23,237 bases of DNA from an uncultured Candidatus Melainabacteria bacterium. Lineage in GTDB: Bacteria > Cyanobacteriota > Vampirovibrionia > Gastranaerophilales > Gastranaerophilaceae. Every line of letters begins with the position of its first letter. Within the stretch, counting starts at the first letter, position 1. Positions 19,435 through 23,237 of this stretch are shown here, one piece after another. Position numbers and translations under genes: made by a program. Below the pieces are notes generated by a model. It was not told the origin of the DNA, did no database searches, and worked only from the letters and a program-made list of their open reading frames with translations. The stretch is taken from positions 1 to 23,237 of the forward strand of contig CAKUTL010000021.1 in the NCBI GenBank assembly GCA_934692295.1, given 5' to 3'.

Positions 19435-22400
19435 ATGACTGAATCAAATTTGTCCATTGGAAATTTTAATCCCAATGTAAAACCTCTTGATAATGAGAAA
19501 AAAGAAGATAAAACTAATGCAACTAATCTTTTAAAACAAGATGCTCAGCCTGATACAGTTGAAATAAATGGTGATGTCAAAACCCTTGATGAACCAAAGA
19601 AGAAAAAGAAAAAATTTAAGCTGGAAATGCCACAAATTATCGCTGCTACAGCTGCGACTATAACTTTGGCGGGAATTGGTATCGGTCTTGCCAAGGAAAT
19701 AAAAAGAGGCAAGTTCCGTATAGGAAGACCTCCATTTTCTCATGAGCCTTTAATGCCAAAAATGCCAACTTTAAGCGAATTAGATGCTCATATAGCAAAA
19801 AGAGTTGATGGGGTTACATTAAATTATGGATTCACTGATAAATTGACAACTAAAGCTGGATTGGAAAAAGCACTTGAGCCTTATACCCTCGGCGGTACAG
19901 CTTCTAAGTTAGCTGAGCGTGCTGAAAAAGATTCTGAATTTAGACAAATTCTTCGTATTCTTACCGGTTCTAATTTCTTAGAAAATAAAATCAAAGTTCC
20001 ATTGGGTTCATATGATATATCATATGGTTCTTTTTTATCTAATATTGATACAACAAAGACAAAAGCCGCAGATGTTGAAACTTTAGTCAAATATATAGTT
20101 AGAATGAATACTGAAAATCTGGATGCTTTCTGTGCTATTCACTCTTATGATGTGCCTAAGATATTGGAAAATAATCCTAAAAATGCACAAAGAATAATAG
20201 CTATTTGTGAAAAAGTTAATGAAGCACATAATGTAAGTAGAAAAATGTTTGAATCTCTTGAGCCTATAAGCATTCTTAAGGGAAATCCGGATTTATCTTC
20301 AAAAGATTTGTATATATTAATAAAATCTCTTAAAAAAGGCTCTTTTGCTAGTTATTTTGGAAACAGATTAGAGCTTTACAGTCTTTCTCACAAGCTAGAA
20401 GACAAAAATTTTGATATTAAAAAATTTACTAAGGCTTATACTTCATTAAAAGATAAAGCATTAGAACATGTTATGCCCGGAACTTTAAGCACTATTATTG
20501 AAGAATTTAAACCATCAGAGGTAATTGCTAAAATCAATGCAATTCCTGATGAAACATTATCGAAGTTTAAAGGTGATAATGATGTTTTGACATATTTAAG
20601 ATTTGAAGATTTTGTTGGCAAAAAGAATATCAATGAACTTAGCCAAGCTGAAAAGAAAAAGTTGATGGAAAAATTGGTTAAGAACAATGCTAATTCTTTT
20701 GGTTTTGGTGCTTCTGATATGTGTCCTTTGCTTCCTAAAAACCAAGAAGAATACTGCGGATTGTTAGCAAAACTTGCTAAATCAATCGGTATCAACACAA
20801 AACCTTTAACTCCTCAACAAATGGCTTTCTTTGACCAAGGTTTGCATAATTTGGATAAATCTGTCAAAGATGTTGATTTCAATAAAGTTAAGTTGGAATT
20901 AAAAATTCCTCGTTCTGAATTTGTTACAAAAGTTACGGATGCAATGAAAAACTTAGAACCATTAGAACAACAAAAAGTAATGGACTACTATGGTTTTGAA
21001 ATTGAAAATGGGGTATTGAAAGGTTATCCAATCAATCTGAATAATGGCGACAAGTTAGCTGAAATTTCTGATAGAAAAACTAAAAATGTTGTTGAAAAAA
21101 TAAGACCGTTAGTTGTGGAATTTTCTGAAAAGAACCCAATTAAAGTAACTAACGCAAGTCCTGATTTTGAACGAGATTTGAATGACATTTTGCAAGGTTT
21201 ACCTGAACTTAGACCAATGATTGGTAAAGCTCAACACCGAACTCATGCTTATACTCTTGATAAACATACATTGAAAGTTTTACAAGGTGTTGTTTCTAAT
21301 CCGAAATTCCAAACTCTTTCAACAGAAGATAAGAAAATTTTATCTATCGCATCTTTACTTCACGATATTACAAAAACAGAAGGTATGCGTGATTTGGCTC
21401 ACCCTATGGAATCTGCTTTTGATGCCTTTTACATCATTCAAAAGATGAATCTTCCTGAAGAACAGCAATTGAAAATTTATGAACTTATCAAATCTCACAA
21501 CTGGTTAGATAGATTGAACAATCCTAAAAATACTCCGGAAAAAGTCCGTCAAATCGCCCAAGATGTTGCTTTTGATTCAAGACATACAAATACATTTGAA
21601 CTTGCAAAAATTCTTTGTGAAGCTGACATGAAGGCTGTTAAAAAAGATAGTTCATTCTTTGAACATCACAGAAAAACATTAGAACAAATGAGTGAACTTG
21701 TTGATGGATATATTAAGCGTATCCACTCAACTCAAATTGTCCTTCCTCAAACGGTTATTCCAAAAGCCTCAAAACTTACAGGCGGGGTAACAAAATCTGC
21801 GGATGGTATTAAAAATACTGTTCTTTATATGGATAAAGCCGCAGATGATTTAAGTGCATACGGTTTTGCTTCCGGTACAACAAAAGATAATTGGAGAGGC
21901 ATTGTTCACGCACTAGATAGAGAAGATCAAATGTCAAAATTCAATACCTTCTCAACTATTGATACAGAAGCATTATTGAGTACTTCTTATATTGATACAA
22001 AGAGTTATAAAGTATTCAGAAAACAAGGTTTCATCTTGGATGTAAATACAAACGATATTCACGCCGGTTATTGCTCAGATTTCGGAACCGGATACGAAAA
22101 ATCAATAGAACTTCTTAAATCCGATTACTTATTCCATGGTCAAAGAAATCCAAAAGGATTGGACCGAAATGCTTGGAGATCTGACCGTTCAGGATATAGA
22201 GATTACATTCCTGATTTAATTAAAAAGAAGATGGGAATTGATGATGATGAATATATTCGATTACTTGAAAAAATCCAAGGTTGTAAGTCTTTGACTGATA
22301 TTGAAAAAGTCGATAGTAACTTTGCGGAAAAATTAAAACAAGTTTTTGAAGAAATGGAATCACGTAAACGTTCAGGTGGTCGTCAATATAATGAGATGTT

Positions 22401-22524
22401 GGTATCTCGACCAAAAATCCAAGCTGTATTTGCTTATGACAAACCATATGAAAGAATTCCAAAATTCTTGAGAAAGTATGCTCAAGATAACGATATTCCA
22501 ATTATTATTTTCGGAAAGGCTTAG
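19435..22524 (+). CDS. Large membrane-anchored protein with GlnD-like HD domain
   Basis: The 1029-residue protein is of unknown role. It starts with a polar segment containing GNFNPNV (9-15), then a Lys-rich run (55-62), one membrane helix (about 66-86) and a basic flank. A long helical, Lys/Glu-rich region follows (about 110-590). The HD domain (about 598-740) shows AYTLDKHTLKVL (605-616, H611), LLHDITK (641-647, H643-D644), KSHNW (687-691) and EADMKAV (729-735, D731). YTLDKHTL closely recalls YTVDEHTL of the HD domain of GlnD, which is a metal-dependent phosphohydrolase/deuridylylation domain. There is no nucleotidyltransferase or ACT domain as in GlnD. The last 250 residues form a distinct conserved-looking module ending AQDNDIPIIIFGKA that I cannot identify. 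It is preceded by repeat island 3 and followed by a strong terminator. Confidence 0.85.
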   Translation: MTESNLSIGNFNPNVKPLDNEKKEDKTNATNLLKQDAQPDTVEINGDVKTLDEPKKKKKKFKLEMPQIIAATAATITLAGIGIGLAKEIKRGKFRIGRPPFSHEPLMPKMPTLSELDAHIAKRVDGVTLNYGFTDKLTTKAGLEKALEPYTLGGTASKLAERAEKDSEFRQILRILTGSNFLENKIKVPLGSYDISYGSFLSNIDTTKTKAADVETLVKYIVRMNTENLDAFCAIHSYDVPKILENNPKNAQRIIAICEKVNEAHNVSRKMFESLEPISILKGNPDLSSKDLYILIKSLKKGSFASYFGNRLELYSLSHKLEDKNFDIKKFTKAYTSLKDKALEHVMPGTLSTIIEEFKPSEVIAKINAIPDETLSKFKGDNDVLTYLRFEDFVGKKNINELSQAEKKKLMEKLVKNNANSFGFGASDMCPLLPKNQEEYCGLLAKLAKSIGINTKPLTPQQMAFFDQGLHNLDKSVKDVDFNKVKLELKIPRSEFVTKVTDAMKNLEPLEQQKVMDYYGFEIENGVLKGYPINLNNGDKLAEISDRKTKNVVEKIRPLVVEFSEKNPIKVTNASPDFERDLNDILQGLPELRPMIGKAQHRTHAYTLDKHTLKVLQGVVSNPKFQTLSTEDKKILSIASLLHDITKTEGMRDLAHPMESAFDAFYIIQKMNLPEEQQLKIYELIKSHNWLDRLNNPKNTPEKVRQIAQDVAFDSRHTNTFELAKILCEADMKAVKKDSSFFEHHRKTLEQMSELVDGYIKRIHSTQIVLPQTVIPKASKLTGGVTKSADGIKNTVLYMDKAADDLSAYGFASGTTKDNWRGIVHALDREDQMSKFNTFSTIDTEALLSTSYIDTKSYKVFRKQGFILDVNTNDIHAGYCSDFGTGYEKSIELLKSDYLFHGQRNPKGLDRNAWRSDRSGYRDYIPDLIKKKMGIDDDEYIRLLEKIQGCKSLTDIEKVDSNFAEKLKQVFEEMESRKRSGGRQYNEMLVSRPKIQAVFAYDKPYERIPKFLRKYAQDNDIPIIIFGKA

Positions 22525-22536
22525 TAAATAAACGAT

Positions 22537-22569
22537 AAAAAAAGAACCGGATTTTCCGGTTCTTTTTTT
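22537..22569 (+). terminator. Strong rho-independent terminator
   Basis: Seven A, then GAACCGGA-TTT-TCCGGTTC (22544-22562), then seven T. It lies 12 nt after the stop of the HD-domain gene. The flanking A and T runs make it usable from both sides, so it may also end transcripts coming from tRNA-Gly on the minus strand. Confidence 0.95.
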
Positions 22570-22611
22570 ATTTGCAGGCAATATTTTTATTCCCAATAAT
22601 TCAAAAATATT

Positions 22612-22683
22612 AGCGGGCAACGAGACTCGAACTCGCGATCTTCTCCTTGGGAAGGAGACATTCTACCACTGAACTATGCCCGC
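22612..22683 (-). tRNA. tRNA-Gly (anticodon CCC)
   Basis: The minus-strand sequence folds as a 72-nt cloverleaf: acceptor GCGGGCA/TGCCCGC, D-stem GTTC/GAAT (with G-U), anticodon stem TCTCC/GGAGA around TTCCCAA, 5-nt variable loop, T-stem GCGAG/CTCGT around TTCGAGT, and discriminator T73 as in other bacterial tRNA-Gly. The anticodon CCC reads GGG only. CCA is not encoded. It aligns well with E. coli tRNA-Gly apart from the anticodon stem. Confidence 0.94.
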
Positions 22684-22745
22684 ATTAAATTTTACAACAC
22701 AAGTATATCACAATTTGCGACTCATTGCCAGACGAAAAACAATTT

Positions 22746-23237
22746 CTAAATTTCTTTATTTCTAAAATTTTCTTGTTGAACAATACAAATCAATTTATTC
22801 AAAAAAGCTTTATATCTAGCTCTTACTGCTTCTCCTGACAATACAATATCTGCTTCAGCCTTACAAGGTCTGATATAAATTTCAGCCTTTTGTGATGCGT
22901 TTTTGTAAATTCCATCTGCTGAATCGCCTAAATCTCTTTCTTTTGCCCTTACATAAAATCTTTCTTTTTGAACATGGCTTCTTACATCTACATAAATTTT
23001 AAAATCGAAAGCATCTTTAATTTTGTCTGTAAGCGTAAATAATCCTTCCGAAATAACAATTTTGGAAGGATTGGCTAATGTATAATTATCATATCTTTTT
23101 GCAGTACCTGACATGTCATATTTTGGCAAGTAAACAGATTTTCCTGCTAATAATTCTTTGATATGTTTGCTCATAAGTTCCAATTCAAGAGCATGAGGAA
23201 CATCAAGGTCATAATTTTTTGCAAACTCTGCAAAACT
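22746..23237 (-). CDS. Uridine kinase-like P-loop kinase (N-terminus outside the window)
   Basis: The frame is open from the window edge to TAG at 22746, giving 163 C-terminal residues. NYDLDVPHALELELMSKHIKEL near the edge, then GKSVYLPKYDMSGTAKR, VISEGLFTLTD, FDFKIYVDV and VQKERFYVRAKERDLG, match in order the family pattern NxDHPxAxD, GxxVxxPxYDxxxHxR, VVxVEGIL, DxKIYVDxD and RRIxRDxxER of uridine kinase and related enzymes. These phosphorylate uridine/cytidine or other small hydroxyl substrates. The P-loop lies beyond the window. The pattern is diverged (SEGLF for VEGIL, AKERD for RDxxER), so the substrate may differ. It is followed by tRNA-Gly 62 nt downstream in the same orientation. Confidence 0.7.
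   Translation of the reverse strand, partial: SFAEFAKNYDLDVPHALELELMSKHIKELLAGKSVYLPKYDMSGTAKRYDNYTLANPSKIVISEGLFTLTDKIKDAFDFKIYVDVRSHVQKERFYVRAKERDLGDSADGIYKNASQKAEIYIRPCKAEADIVLSGEAVRARYKAFLNKLICIVQQENFRNKEI

Overview
The window looks like chromosomal DNA of a low-GC bacterium from the non-photosynthetic cyanobacterial relatives (class Vampirovibrionia/Melainabacteria, probably order Gastranaerophilales). This is inference. It rests on AT-rich codon use, a cyanobacterial-type DnaA tail (IMYSCD), and several lineage-style proteins whose N-termini read NFNPN or QSTNFG / QSTSFT. No phage, transposase, conjugation or CRISPR genes are visible.

Layout. 1-1145: the end of one gene, a secreted protein of unknown function and an exported parvulin prolyl isomerase. 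1267-4505: dnaA, ruvA and a Fsr-like MFS exporter, tightly packed on the + strand. 4538-5927: a small minus-strand protein, tRNA-Met(CAT) with its own promoter and terminator, and tyrA. 5962-7350 (minus): a membrane-anchored lineage-type protein with a C-terminal DDI repeat. 7581-9587: a minimal SprA-like putative metalloprotease, ftsZ and a TSCPD-domain protein. 9588-12345: a possibly structured leader followed by the proB-proA proline operon. 13063-14112: a Thermotoga-type DAHP synthase. 14561-16555: a lineage-type protein, then three small minus-strand genes (DUF805-like membrane protein, DUF2582 winged helix, single-pass membrane protein). 16655-18663: phosphoglycolate phosphatase-like HAD and enolase. 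19435-22524: a 1029-residue anchored protein with a GlnD-like HD domain. 22612-23237 (minus): tRNA-Gly(CCC) and the C-terminal part of a uridine-kinase-like protein.

Three long gaps (12346-13062, 14113-14560, 18664-19434) are not empty. Each is a mosaic of the same modules: a degenerate 8-nt tandem array, a roughly 66-68 nt element running from GTCATTCTGAGGG to CCCGAAGAATCTCTGAC, a roughly 114-nt two-hairpin element, and CCCTC/GAGGG palindromes. One 66-nt element reaches into the 3' end of eno and supplies its last codons and stop.

The most interesting candidate system links two otherwise unrelated genes, 5962-7350 (-) and 19435-22524 (+). Both encode proteins built as a lineage-type N-terminal motif, a Lys-rich stretch, one membrane helix and a large C-terminal part. 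Both are preceded by a 23-nt element identical at 22 positions (a TATAAA/TATAAT -10 box followed by TACATAGGTGGAAAA). This suggests a shared regulon of anchored proteins. The biosynthetic genes (proBA, aroF, tyrA, eno) sit in separate short transcription units rather than pathway operons.
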